Positions 1-8,480 of a stretch of DNA of 49,834 nt are shown here, in pieces. Each line of letters begins with the position of its first letter. Within the stretch, counting starts at the first letter, position 1. Made by a program: the position numbers and the translations under genes. This DNA is from JBATTK01 sp049670505 (GTDB lineage Bacteria; Bacteroidota; Bacteroidia; Flavobacteriales; Flavobacteriaceae). The notes under the pieces were generated by a model, which was not told where the DNA came from, made no database searches, and saw only the letters and a list, made by a program, of their open reading frames with translations. The stretch spans positions 1 through 49,834 of the forward strand of contig JBATTK010000081.1 in the NCBI GenBank assembly GCA_049670505.1, read 5' to 3'.

Positions 1-2
1 CG

Positions 3-314
3 TTTCTGATTTTTAGCGGTTATAATCGAAAAGACGGATTGGGAAGTGGGGATTTGTATATCAGTCATCAAAAGGATGATAAGAGTTGGACGACTGCAAA
101 AAATATGGGCGGTACCATAAATTCCAAGTATATGGATTATTGTCCTTTTGTGGACACTGCATCCAAAACCTTGTATTTTACCAGTAGAAGAAGTGCATTG
201 GAACCAAAAGAATTTAAATCCATACAAGAATTTTATACCGCGGTAAACAGCTACGAAAATGGAGATAGTAGAATCTATAAAATTGCTAAGAAAAACTGGG
301 GCCTAAACAAGTAG
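3..314 (+). CDS. C-terminal end of a WD40-like (PD40) beta-propeller protein, partial
   Basis: The reading frame is open from the left edge, so only the last 103 or so residues are present. Residues such as LIFSGYNRKDGLGSGDLYIS and the later TLYFTSRRSA are typical blades of TolB/PD40 propellers, in which a strand pair 'lyFsS.r.gg.G..DlY.s...' repeats. The protein is probably exported and binds a ligand or partner in the periplasm or at the surface, but its N-terminus and signal peptide lie outside the window. It ends with a TAG at 312-314, about 100 bases before the next gene. The family assignment is fairly sure; the function is unknown. Confidence 0.7.
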   Translation, partial: FLIFSGYNRKDGLGSGDLYISHQKDDKSWTTAKNMGGTINSKYMDYCPFVDTASKTLYFTSRRSALEPKEFKSIQEFYTAVNSYENGDSRIYKIAKKNWGLNK

Positions 315-414
315 CCTAAGCACTGGTTCCATAAAAATCCGGATGTTAATTTTTTTATGCCTCTTTGCAAGGTCGTTGATATTCATTTTATTTGAAATCA
401 TTTAAACTTTTGAT

Positions 415-963
415 ATGACTAAAAGTATCACCTTTCCCTCCCATACCGAATACCCTGACTATGCCCAAATGTATATGGACCTGGTAAAGACGGATGGTAC
501 CCTACTAGATCAGCTAAGAACCAATCTTGAGAAGACTATCAAGTTGATTTCCACTTTATCCGAGGAAGAAATTAATTATAGGTATGCGGCGGACAAGTGG
601 ACTATCAAAGAAGTTTTGGTTCATATAATCGATGATGAGCGAATTTATGCCTACAGGGCCATGGCATTTGCTAGAAACGATAAAACCGTACTTCCCGGTT
701 TTGATCAGAATGATTACACGATGTTTGCAGCATCAAGTTCCCGAACTTTGAAAAATATCCTAACAGAGTATAAAGCGGTCCGTATGGCGACGATAGCTTT
801 GTTCGACGGGTTTTCTGAAAAGGCACTCATGCGCATAGGAACCGCTGATGGAAAAATGGCAAGCGTTCGCGCATTGGGCTATCATATTGCAGGTCATGAG
901 TTGCATCACATCAAAATAATAAAAGAACGGTATTTAAAATTACTATTGAGGAATTGTAATTGA
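415..963 (+). CDS. DinB-family protein (four-helix bundle, putative metal-dependent thiol S-transferase fold)
   Basis: This 182-residue protein has the usual DinB/YfiT length. A histidine at about residue 70 (KEVLVH) and the GHELHH segment at about 160-165 give the three histidines that bind a divalent metal in the DinB superfamily (H70, H161 and H165 are the likely set). The N-terminal helix contains the usual 'LRTNLEKTIKLISTLSEEE' pattern and the sequence A..KWTIKEVLVHIIDDERIYAYR is diagnostic. Family members include bacillithiol and mycothiol transferases and damage-inducible proteins; the substrate here cannot be read from the sequence. It stands alone, with about 100 bases upstream and 225 bases before the next large gene. 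The ATG at 415 fits the conserved N-terminus. Confidence 0.85.
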   Translation: MTKSITFPSHTEYPDYAQMYMDLVKTDGTLLDQLRTNLEKTIKLISTLSEEEINYRYAADKWTIKEVLVHIIDDERIYAYRAMAFARNDKTVLPGFDQNDYTMFAASSSRTLKNILTEYKAVRMATIALFDGFSEKALMRIGTADGKMASVRALGYHIAGHELHHIKIIKERYLKLLLRNCN

Positions 964-984
964 TACGTGGACAGCATTGGCCTT

Positions 985-1113
985 ATGAATAAGATATATG
1001 ACCTAAAAAGTTGCTCAAAGCTGCAAGAAATCTACCCCTGTACAGGTGATGGTCGGCCAAGACTAATTATTCGGGATGTTCCGGGAAAATTTCCCTCACG
1101 AAAAATTGATTAG
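985..1113 (+). CDS. Possible 42-residue small ORF or gene remnant
   Basis: An ATG at 985 opens 42 codons ending at TAG 1111-1113, just after the DinB gene. The start MNKIYDLKSCSKLQEIY faintly resembles the N-terminus of ArsC/Spx-like proteins, where 'kIYhl.tC.tC..i' is usual, but the second cysteine is missing and the rest does not continue the fold. It could be a decayed fragment, a small protein, or chance. Confidence is low. Confidence 0.2.
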   Translation: MNKIYDLKSCSKLQEIYPCTGDGRPRLIIRDVPGKFPSRKID

Positions 1114-1166
1114 CTTAAAATTTTCCCAATAAATAGCTCTAAAATTCACCCTATTTTTACTACCCC

Positions 1167-1174
1167 TATATTTG
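1167..1174 (+). promoter_or_regulatory. Bacteroidota -7 box TATATTTG
   Basis: TATATTTG matches the Bacteroidota -7 consensus TAnnTTTG and lies 14 bases before the ATG of the TPR/HTH regulator at 1189, so its transcript would have a very short leader. No convincing -33 TTTG is seen upstream. Confidence 0.5.
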
Positions 1175-1188
1175 TGTAATATAACCAG

Positions 1189-2865
1189 ATGATGTTTCGT
1201 TCTATTTTTTTAGCAATTTTCATTTTACAGGTCCTGAACGCCAGCGGGCAAGGAACCATGCGTACAATCGATAGCCTTAACCAGGAACTTCGCATGATTA
1301 CCGCCTCCAATGAACAAAAAGTGGATATTCTTAACGAGTTGGGATATCGCTATTGGATCGTAGCCTCCAACGAATCCTTGATCTACGGAAAAGAAGCGTT
1401 GATACTCGCTCAGGATTTGGAATATCTTAAGGGAATAGCAAGGGCAAAAAGGGTATTGGGTGTTGCCTATTGGACCCTTGGAGATGCTAAACTTGCCCTT
1501 GAAAATCTAACGGCCTCACAGGAAAGTTATAAGGCGATCGGAAACAAAAAAGGGGAAGCCAACGCCTTAATGAATACTGGAATGGTATATGCCGATATCC
1601 GGGAATACGAAAAGGCACTCGATATTTATGACCGCTCCATTCAAAAATTTTCCGAATTAGGTCTAAAACAACGAATTGCTACCACCTTTACCAAGATCGG
1701 CTATGTTTTACTATTACAGGAAAAGTTAGACGAAGCCCTGGATTACCTTACCAATGCCCTGAATATGCATACCGAGGACAACTATGTATACGGCATGGCG
1801 GAAGCCCATAATTATTTGGCCCAACTGTATTTGGACCAAGGCGAGCTTGAGCAAGCGGATTACCATTTGCGCAAGGCCGAGGTCCTGGGACGTCTAGTTA
1901 AGGATGAGGACGGATATATTAGAAACTTGATACTATATGGGAAACTTCAGCGGTTTCGCGAAGAGTACAGGGATTCGGAAAACCATTTGTTGGAGGCCTT
2001 GGAGAAAGCACAAAGTAAGCAACTGCGTAAGTATATGCTTGCGGCATATGGGGAACTAAGACTATTGAAAAAAGCTCAAGGGGAGTTCAATGCATCGTTG
2101 AATTATTATGATGCATTTATCGCCCTAAAGGATTCCATCTACAATAATGATAAATCCAAGCAAATTGCCGCACTCGAGTTTGGAAAAGAATTGACCGATA
2201 AGGAAAGGGAGATTGCTATTTTACGGGAAAAGGAGCGCACCAATACAATTATCAAATGGAGTTTGGGTACTGGTGGGCTTTGCCTTGGAATCATTAGTTT
2301 TTTGCTTGTCAAAAATCAACGACAACGAACAATCAAGAAACAGGAATTATTAGCCTCACAGGAAGAATTGGCAAAAACCGCTTTGGAGAACGCGCACTTA
2401 AAAGAAAAGGAACTAAAACAAGAGATTACGTTTAAAAATAAGGAGCTTACCTCGTACACGCTCAATTTTGTACAAAAAAACGAGCTTCTACATAGCCTAA
2501 GGGAAAAGATAGAGGTAACAAAGAATGCCGATCCATCCGAGCAAAGAAAGTTATTGAATGAATTGAGTAGGGATATAAAACAGCATGTAAATATAGATAA
2601 GGATTGGGAAGATTTTAAACGCTTCTTTGAAGAGGTACATACCGATTTCCATAGAAAGTTAAAAGAAGAACATCCGGATCTTAGTGCCAACGATCTTAAA
2701 ATATGTTCCTTAACACGATTAAATCTCAATGTAAAAGAAACCGCGAGCGTGTTGGGGATATCACCGGAAAGTGCTAAAACCGCCCGTTACCGACTTCGGA
2801 AAAAACTGGATATTCGTCCGGAGGATGAGCTTTTGGACTATTTTCTAGAGTTGGAGAAATCTTAA
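1189..2865 (+). CDS. TPR-repeat membrane regulator with C-terminal LuxR-like HTH
   Basis: The protein has 558 residues. A signal-like hydrophobic N-terminus (residues 1-20) is followed by about six tetratricopeptide repeats (roughly 55-320), with clear units such as 'ALMNTGMVYADIREYEKALDIYDRSI' split over the repeat. A transmembrane segment follows at about 354-374 (IIKWSLGTGGLCLGIISFLL), then a charged coiled coil at about 380-450. The C-terminal domain contains LSANDLKICSLTRLNLNVKE and TASVLGISPESAKTARYRLR, the LuxR/GerE-type helix-turn-helix seen in this Bacteroidota family. The topology suggests a one-component sensor with periplasmic TPRs and a cytoplasmic DNA-binding end. The ligand and target genes are unknown. 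The gene stands alone. Confidence 0.85.
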   Translation: MMFRSIFLAIFILQVLNASGQGTMRTIDSLNQELRMITASNEQKVDILNELGYRYWIVASNESLIYGKEALILAQDLEYLKGIARAKRVLGVAYWTLGDAKLALENLTASQESYKAIGNKKGEANALMNTGMVYADIREYEKALDIYDRSIQKFSELGLKQRIATTFTKIGYVLLLQEKLDEALDYLTNALNMHTEDNYVYGMAEAHNYLAQLYLDQGELEQADYHLRKAEVLGRLVKDEDGYIRNLILYGKLQRFREEYRDSENHLLEALEKAQSKQLRKYMLAAYGELRLLKKAQGEFNASLNYYDAFIALKDSIYNNDKSKQIAALEFGKELTDKEREIAILREKERTNTIIKWSLGTGGLCLGIISFLLVKNQRQRTIKKQELLASQEELAKTALENAHLKEKELKQEITFKNKELTSYTLNFVQKNELLHSLREKIEVTKNADPSEQRKLLNELSRDIKQHVNIDKDWEDFKRFFEEVHTDFHRKLKEEHPDLSANDLKICSLTRLNLNVKETASVLGISPESAKTARYRLRKKLDIRPEDELLDYFLELEKS

Positions 2866-3210
2866 AAGATGCTTTTTTCTTAAAAATTTATACTTTTCAA
2901 ATCATTGATCAACAGTGTTTTAATTATTGTTGTCTACCTCATGTATACCATTTATTAAGAATAATTTGGAGTATGTACACCATATATCCATTAGCTGTCC
3001 GCTCCTAGTCTACCCCATTTATTTCCAAACACCTGTCCATTAAAATACCTTTGCCCACAGGAATATAAAACCTACTATTCCAAAGAAGATGAACTTTAAA
3101 CAAACAAAGGATGCGGAAAATACCCAGTGAGAACAGAACGACCCTTAAAAGTGTATGGGTCAGAAGAAAGGATAGTTTAAGAAGAAAGTTGAACAAAAAA
3201 TTATTTTGAG
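2866..3210 (+). other. Intergenic leader region (345 bp) with promoter box and a small ORF
   Basis: There is no long gene in this stretch. It carries a -7 type box TACCTTTG at 3046-3053, which would start a transcript near 3060 and give a leader of about 150 nt for the gene at 3211. The leader holds a small basic ORF that is listed separately. No terminator with a T-tract was found after the upstream gene; only weak A/T-rich sequence follows its stop. Confidence 0.45.
3111..3209 (+). CDS. Possible 32-residue basic leader ORF
   Basis: ATG 3111 to TGA 3207-3209 encodes 32 residues. They are very basic, with clusters such as VWVRRKDSLRRKLNKKLF. The stop is separated by one base from the ATG of the sterol-desaturase-like gene at 3211, a spacing compatible with translational coupling. 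There is no homology I recognise. It may be an upstream ORF controlling the next gene, or chance. Confidence 0.22.
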   Translation: MRKIPSENRTTLKSVWVRRKDSLRRKLNKKLF

Positions 3211-3822
3211 ATGAAAGAAGTTTTAGTGAATCTACCAACGCCTTTGGAATTGGTGCTAAACCCTATCTCTTATATCACATTCGGAATGTACGGAGGTCTT
3301 ATGCTCTTGGGAAGTGTATTCCCTGCAAGAAAACTCCCTTGGATAAAACGTTGGAAGCTAAGAGGAATGTCCGCCTTTATCCTATTCTTCTATCTCTCCT
3401 CCTATCTTCCCATATTGTGGGGTGCATATTTGGCCAAGTATCAAGTATTCGATCTTACAAGTTTAGGAACTATTTGGGGCGCTATTGCGGGCATCATGCT
3501 ATACGATCTAGTGGGTCTCATGCTATATGAATTGGGTGTATATATCCGGTATAGAACAAGACATAGCAGTACTATTTTGTGGAAGATGTTTCATCAAAAG
3601 CACCCTAATGTAGAACGCTTAAATAGCTATGGAGTGTTTCATTTCAGCCCTATGGATATAATCGGTTTTACCTTTTTAGGAAGCCTATTCTTGGTGGTTA
3701 TAGCTGGTTTTAATCCAGAAGCCACTACCCTCATCATTTTGGGAACTACTTTCCTTTCCATTTTTCCACATGGCAATATCAAAAACCAGGTATGGTCTAG
3801 ATACATCATAGGGGTCTGGTAA
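3211..3822 (+). CDS. Truncated, motif-poor sterol desaturase / fatty acid hydroxylase-like membrane protein
   Basis: The 203-residue protein has about four hydrophobic segments. The region around residues 108-160 (DLVGLMLYELGVYIRYRTRH, then LWKMFHQKHPNVERLN and FHFSPMDIIGF) follows the layout of the sterol desaturase superfamily, where 'D..yY..HR..H....LW.fH..HHs....n..t..R.HP.e' is normal. The first box has lost its HR..H histidines and the second reads HQKHP instead of HxxHHS. The protein ends after FPHGNIKNQ, just where the last di-iron box would begin; family members are usually 250-300 residues. It is therefore probably not a di-iron oxygenase, and may be a degraded gene or a repurposed membrane protein. 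It lies 16 bases before an alpha/beta hydrolase gene and is probably co-transcribed with it. Confidence 0.6.
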   Translation: MKEVLVNLPTPLELVLNPISYITFGMYGGLMLLGSVFPARKLPWIKRWKLRGMSAFILFFYLSSYLPILWGAYLAKYQVFDLTSLGTIWGAIAGIMLYDLVGLMLYELGVYIRYRTRHSSTILWKMFHQKHPNVERLNSYGVFHFSPMDIIGFTFLGSLFLVVIAGFNPEATTLIILGTTFLSIFPHGNIKNQVWSRYIIGVW

Positions 3823-3838
3823 ACTAAAAACCAATATC

Positions 3839-5056
3839 ATGAAAAAAATAAGACTCGCGCTATGTGCAACTGCAGTCTTTTTAGGTTTGGCCTTAAGCCT
3901 ACAGGCGCATGTATACGGAACATTTCTGTTAAAGCCCCTTGAAATCTTATGGAGCGACGGTATAGATAACTTAGGTTTTCAATATCCAAGGATGTCTAAA
4001 AAGCAGGATAGCCCTAGCTATGATGGGGAGAAAAAGCACATAGCCCTCGGTACTGGAATAACAATGAAATACATAGAAAGAGGGACACCAAATGGAAAGA
4101 CCCTGTTGTTTTTACATGGCTATACGGATACGTCCAGATCGTTCGAAAGGGTAATCCAGGAACTCATGGAATTCAATGGCGGACTACATATCCTGGTTCC
4201 GGATCTGAGAGGACATGGGGAGAGTTCCATGCCGCATTACAGTGAAACCGCCAATGGTTTTGAGATCAGTAATTTTACTGCAGATATTTTGGATTTCATC
4301 AATCAGTTAAATCTTAAAGAAGTAGTATTGGTAGGACACTCTATGGGGAGTATTATTGCACAGGAAATTGCATTGATGCATCCAGAAAAAATAAGTAGTC
4401 TAATACTCATGGGTACTTTTGCCAATACCAAGGAAAACCCTATGGTCCAAGATTTCCTTTTGAAAGACTTGATCAAAGCGGAATGGGGAAGGATATTACA
4501 TACCAAGTTCGGGGAAGATTGGAGGAATACATCGTATCTCCTTACCCCAAAATATCTTGGAGATGATGTTGTCACTTTTTTAAAAGAAAACTGGGTCGTG
4601 GAAGCCTATGCCCCCGAAACTTTTTTGGAAACCGTTTACTTGGAAACCATTGCAACACCCTTCGGTACATGGTTTGGTGCATTAGAATCCATAGCCGCTG
4701 TTGATAATACCACAAAATTAAGAAACCTCGCTGTTCCTACCTTGGTGCTTTGGGGAAATGATGATACCATTTTCCCTGAGAGTCCGGACCAAAGTGAATT
4801 GAAACTAATCCTAGAGGAATGTTCCCAAAAGAATGCTGTTCCCATGTATTTTAAAACATATATAAGCCCATTGGAAACCCACTCTGAAATAGGACATAAC
4901 TTTCATTGGGGCATTCCCCATATTGTGGCCATGGATATTGGTTCCTTCGTCAAAATAGGAAAACCTATTGTTCATACCCTTACAGATTTAAAAAATAGGA
5001 AAGGAACTATATCCCAACCCTATTCAAAGGTACAATTCTGGGGAGTTGGAGATTAA
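3839..5056 (+). CDS. Exported alpha/beta hydrolase
   Basis: This 405-residue protein starts with a signal peptide (about residues 1-23, KIRLALCATAVFLGLALSLQA). FLHGY at 91-95 forms the oxyanion-hole HG motif. GHSMGS puts the nucleophile at Ser168, the acid is probably Asp308 or Asp309 in LWGNDD, and the base His353 in IGHNFHW, so the catalytic triad is complete. An extra stretch of about 100 residues between the nucleophile and the acid probably forms a lid. The substrate is unknown (ester, lactone or haloalkane are all possible). The gene follows the sterol-desaturase-like gene by 16 bases; the pair suggests a job in lipid or xenobiotic ester metabolism at the envelope, which is inference only. 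Confidence 0.8.
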   Translation: MKKIRLALCATAVFLGLALSLQAHVYGTFLLKPLEILWSDGIDNLGFQYPRMSKKQDSPSYDGEKKHIALGTGITMKYIERGTPNGKTLLFLHGYTDTSRSFERVIQELMEFNGGLHILVPDLRGHGESSMPHYSETANGFEISNFTADILDFINQLNLKEVVLVGHSMGSIIAQEIALMHPEKISSLILMGTFANTKENPMVQDFLLKDLIKAEWGRILHTKFGEDWRNTSYLLTPKYLGDDVVTFLKENWVVEAYAPETFLETVYLETIATPFGTWFGALESIAAVDNTTKLRNLAVPTLVLWGNDDTIFPESPDQSELKLILEECSQKNAVPMYFKTYISPLETHSEIGHNFHWGIPHIVAMDIGSFVKIGKPIVHTLTDLKNRKGTISQPYSKVQFWGVGD

Positions 5057-5381
5057 TGGCGGCTAAAAATGATGACATTGAAAAAGTTAAGGTTCATAAG
5101 GTTTGGATTGGGAGGGACATCTAAATAAAAAGCTAAAAGATACCAAGCTACCGAAAGTGTATCCGCATGAAAAAAGGTTGAGGTATAAATGTAATAAGGG
5201 GCGCGGGCGTAAAATAATCAGCGGATTTTGTTTATCCCCTACAAAAGACTCGCTATTGCATCCATAACAAGTACAAACATATATTTTTATAAAAGTTAGT
5301 GTTTTTTAGGTTAATGTTAGTACCTGTCTACTATAATGGTAGATGGGTACTTTTTTATTCCTATTTTCCTAACTTGCTTCC
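5057..5381 (+). other. Intergenic region (325 bp) ending in a terminator
   Basis: No ORF of note is visible. The first 260 bases are an unexplained, partly purine-rich stretch that ends in an intrinsic terminator (listed separately) 26 bases before the next gene. It is either a long 3' untranslated region or contains a small RNA. No promoter box was identified with confidence. Confidence 0.4.
5319..5356 (+). terminator. Intrinsic terminator upstream of the GT2 gene
   Basis: AGTACC at 5319-5324 pairs with GGTACT at 5346-5351 and TCTAC at 5327-5331 pairs with GTAGA at 5339-5343, separated by a TG/TG internal mismatch, and a run of six T follows. It probably ends transcripts from the hydrolase operon; an attenuator for the glycosyltransferase is also possible because the gap to that ATG is only 26 bases. 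Confidence 0.75.
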
Positions 5382-6389
5382 ATGCAAGATCCACTGGTGA
5401 GTATACTAATACCATTTAAGAACACAGCAGCGTTCTTACCGGAATGTATACGGTCTATCTTAAACCAAGATTATCAAAACTGGGAAGTATGGGCCATAAA
5501 TGACCATTCATCGGACAACAGCATGGCAATCGTTAAAAACTTCGCCAAAAATGATCGGCGTATAAATGTTCGTGAAAATAATGGCAATGGTATTATCGAA
5601 GCCTTACGATTGGGGCTCCTTCAAAGTAAAGGGAGATTGGTTACCCGGATGGATTCCGATGATATTATGAAACCCAATAAGTTGCAAGTGCTAGTTAATA
5701 TGCTATTGGAATATGGAAAGGGACATTTAGCGGTAGGCCAAGTAAAATATTTCTCGACCGAAGGTATTAGCAATGGATATAGGCGTTACGAAGCATGGTT
5801 GAACCAGCTCACACAAGCTGGCATCAATTACTCCGAAATTTATAAAGAGTGCGTTATCCCCTCCCCTTGCTGGATGGCATACCGTGAAGATCTTGAATGG
5901 TGTGATGCTTTTATGCCCGATCGTTACCCGGAAGATTATGATCTTGCTTTCCGGTTTTATGAAAAAAGGCTATGGTGTATTCCCTGTAGCGAAGTATTGC
6001 ATCTTTGGCGCGACTATGGAACGCGAACGTCCCGGACAAGTGAGCACTATGCGCAGAATTACTTTCTGGATATTAAACTGTATTATTTTTTAAAACTCGA
6101 CTATGATCCGAACAGACCTCTAGCACTTTGGGGCGCGGGTAATAAAGGTAAGTCCATTGCCAAAGGGTTATTGGACCACCATATAAATTTCCTCTGGCTA
6201 TGTGACAATCCCAATAAAATAGGAAAGGACATCTATGGTCAAAAGATGTTACATTATAGTTCCTTGGAAAAAATGCACGCCCCACAAAGTATCGTCACGG
6301 TGGCCAATGAAGAAAGTCAAATTGCCATTAAAGCCTACTTTTGCAATTTGGGGAAAGAAGCTATGAAGGATTATTTTTTCTTTTGTTAA
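5382..6389 (+). CDS. GT2 glycosyltransferase with C-terminal Rossmann-like domain
   Basis: The 335-residue protein begins with a GT-A fold: VSILIPFKN (about residues 6-14), AINDHSSDNS (about 38-47) and the DxD-type MDSDD (about 90) that binds the metal and nucleotide sugar. The C-terminal 90 or so residues contain LALWGAGNKGKSIAKGL, a glycine-rich nucleotide-binding loop, and LCDNP. This is the Rossmann-like unit fused to some Bacteroidota glycosyltransferases. The acceptor is unknown; O-antigen or capsule sugars are likely. The gene is alone between a terminator and the BatA operon, so no neighbour narrows the substrate. Confidence 0.85.
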   Translation: MQDPLVSILIPFKNTAAFLPECIRSILNQDYQNWEVWAINDHSSDNSMAIVKNFAKNDRRINVRENNGNGIIEALRLGLLQSKGRLVTRMDSDDIMKPNKLQVLVNMLLEYGKGHLAVGQVKYFSTEGISNGYRRYEAWLNQLTQAGINYSEIYKECVIPSPCWMAYREDLEWCDAFMPDRYPEDYDLAFRFYEKRLWCIPCSEVLHLWRDYGTRTSRTSEHYAQNYFLDIKLYYFLKLDYDPNRPLALWGAGNKGKSIAKGLLDHHINFLWLCDNPNKIGKDIYGQKMLHYSSLEKMHAPQSIVTVANEESQIAIKAYFCNLGKEAMKDYFFFC

Positions 6390-6465
6390 ACTAGGTTAAA
6401 AGTTTACGATCTAAAGTCTAAGGATCGTATATTACCACCATAAATTTTTAGAAGTGTACCGGTGA

Positions 6466-6521
6466 TTTTCAATTTGAAGTTCTATTTTCAAATTTTGAAC
6501 TTTCAATTTTGAACTTTCAAG
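6466..6521. repeat. Small heptamer array (TTTGAAC/TTTCAAT type)
   Basis: Eight successive 7-base units run without a break from 6466 to 6521. They alternate forms such as TTTGAAC and TTTCAAT, so the last four units also read as two 14-base repeats. The unit TTTGAAC also occurs in the large array near 48.5 kb. The array overlaps the -33 part of the promoter of the next operon. Confidence 0.75.
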
Positions 6522-6540
6522 TCCGAATTAACTATATTTG
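6508..6540 (+). promoter_or_regulatory. Bacteroidota promoter for the BatA-like/dihydroorotase-like operon
   Basis: TTTG at 6508-6511 and TATATTTG at 6533-6540 are separated by 21 bases, a good match to the Bacteroidota pattern TTTG-N(17-23)-TAnnTTTG. The ATG follows 17 bases after the -7 box. The -33 element sits inside the last repeats of a heptamer array. Confidence 0.65.
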
Positions 6541-6557
6541 CCAAATCAAATTCAGGA

Positions 6558-8480
6558 ATGCAGTTTAAATATCCAGAACTCCTTTGGGCCCTATTTCTAC
6601 TACTTATTCCTATTTTCATTCATCTTTTTCAGCTCCGGCGTTTTAAGAAAACCCCTTTTACAAATGTGAGAATGCTACAAAAAGTAGTAGCTGAATCACG
6701 CAGGAGCAATATGTTGAAAAAATGGCTCTTACTATTCACAAGACTCTTATTACTTGCTGCTTTTATCATCGCTTTTGCCCAACCCTTTTCTGCGGAAAAA
6801 ACTGCATTGACCGAAAAAGAGACCGTGATTTATCTAGATGATTCTTTTAGCATGCAGGCCAAAACAGATGATGGCACCTTACTGAACATGGCCGTACAAG
6901 AATTGATCAAGTACATACCCAGAGACCAAACGTTTAGTCTATTTACAAATGAAAAGGTATATAAGGGAGTAACTTTAAAGGACATTCAGAACGATCTACT
7001 TACACTACCGTATACCGCTAAGCAATTAGATCTAAACGACCTGATATTAAAAGCAGGTACCTTTTTTGGTAATAAGGAACCTACGATCAAGGATTTAATC
7101 ATCATATCGGATTTTCAGCAGCGCATGGCATCGGTGCTGCCGGATACTATCAAGGGCGTACAAAGACATCTAGTACAATTAGTGCCCGACCAATTGGGGA
7201 ATACTGCTATAGATACGGTATATATCGGTAATAGTTCTCCAGAAAATATTGAACTTACCGCTATCCTTTCCAACAATTCAGGGATGGAGAACACCCCTGT
7301 ATCACTTTTTAACGACGAAAAATTGATTGCCAAAACATCGGCGGTTTTCGAAACTAATAAAAAATCCGAGGTTTCCTTTTCCGTTTCGAATCAAGAGGTA
7401 ATCAATGGGAAAATTGAAATTTCCGATAAGGGTCTTACTTATGATAATCAGCTCTATTTTAATATCAATCAAAAAGAAAAAATAAAGGTCTTGGCCATAA
7501 GCAAAGGCAATAGCGATTACCTAAAACGTATTTTTACCAACGATGAATTCCAACTTTCGACATTCACTCCCGAAAATTTGAATTATGGGCTATTGGAAAC
7601 TCAAAATTTAATTGTATTGAACGAACTGAATACCATTTCCAATGCGCTACAAGCTGTTCTAAAATCCTTTAGGGCCAATGGGGGAAGTCTGGTCATAGTT
7701 CCATCAAATGATAGTGATTTGGTCGCGTACAATCAATTATTGATCAATTTCTTTGCTACTTCCTACCTACAGCGAACGAATGTAAAACAAGATATTACCG
7801 ACATCTCTTTTTCACATCCATTGTACACCAATGTATTTGAAAAAAAGGTGACCAATTTTCAGTATCCCACCGTTTCGGGGTATTATAGAATAAAGACTGG
7901 AATGCCCAAAGTATTGTCTTTTCAAAATAAGGATGCTTTTTTAACTGGTACCAATGGTCTATATATTTTTACGGCATCCATCGCTACGGAAAATTCAAGT
8001 TTTAAAAACTCGCCCTTGATCGTGCCCTCGTTTTATAATATGGGGATAAACAGTCTAAAATTGCCCAGACTCTATAACCTACTGGGAAATAGGATCAAAG
8101 TAGACGTTCCCGTGTCCCTGTCCAAGGATAACGTTTTAAAGGTAACACAGCAGGATTATAAATTTATTCCACAACAACAATCCTTAGCCAATAAAGTAAC
8201 ATTGACCTTTAATGAAAATCCGGTGAAACATGGAATCTACAGCATTATGGACGGTGAGGTAGCGATCAAAAATATTAGCTTTAACTATGGTAAAGAGGAA
8301 AGTGAGTTGTTATATCTGGAGGTAGACCTTATTGATGCCACCACGAAACAAAATTCTATACGGTCCCTTTTTGAAGATATGGAAAAAAATAATAGGGTGA
8401 CCGAGCTTTGGAAATGGTTTGTTATTTTAGCTTTGCTATTCGTACTGGTCGAGATCCTTATTCAAAAATACCTTAAATGA
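6558..8480 (+). CDS. BatA-domain membrane protein (aerotolerance-type, VWA-like)
   Basis: The 640-residue protein starts with FKYPELLWALFLLLIPIFIH and LRRFKKTPFTNVRMLQ, the hallmark N-terminal BatA domain with its first membrane helix, and a second helix follows at about 57-77. The region from about 90 has the VWA-like start VIYLDDSFSMQ (DxSxS form) but is divergent. The central part has Ig-like and glutamine-amidotransferase-like character. A last membrane helix (WFVILALLFVLVEILI) lies close to the C-terminus. Members of the family are found in Bat operons and in isolation in Flavobacteriia; the function is unclear. Its end overlaps the next gene by four bases (ATGA), a sign of translational coupling. 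Confidence 0.85.
   Translation: MQFKYPELLWALFLLLIPIFIHLFQLRRFKKTPFTNVRMLQKVVAESRRSNMLKKWLLLFTRLLLLAAFIIAFAQPFSAEKTALTEKETVIYLDDSFSMQAKTDDGTLLNMAVQELIKYIPRDQTFSLFTNEKVYKGVTLKDIQNDLLTLPYTAKQLDLNDLILKAGTFFGNKEPTIKDLIIISDFQQRMASVLPDTIKGVQRHLVQLVPDQLGNTAIDTVYIGNSSPENIELTAILSNNSGMENTPVSLFNDEKLIAKTSAVFETNKKSEVSFSVSNQEVINGKIEISDKGLTYDNQLYFNINQKEKIKVLAISKGNSDYLKRIFTNDEFQLSTFTPENLNYGLLETQNLIVLNELNTISNALQAVLKSFRANGGSLVIVPSNDSDLVAYNQLLINFFATSYLQRTNVKQDITDISFSHPLYTNVFEKKVTNFQYPTVSGYYRIKTGMPKVLSFQNKDAFLTGTNGLYIFTASIATENSSFKNSPLIVPSFYNMGINSLKLPRLYNLLGNRIKVDVPVSLSKDNVLKVTQQDYKFIPQQQSLANKVTLTFNENPVKHGIYSIMDGEVAIKNISFNYGKEESELLYLEVDLIDATTKQNSIRSLFEDMEKNNRVTELWKWFVILALLFVLVEILIQKYLK

Noticed and set aside
2316..2729. 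137-residue antisense ORF inside the TPR/HTH gene
   Set aside because: It overlaps the well-supported coiled coil and HTH codons and has a Ser/Phe/Cys-rich composition typical of a shadow frame.
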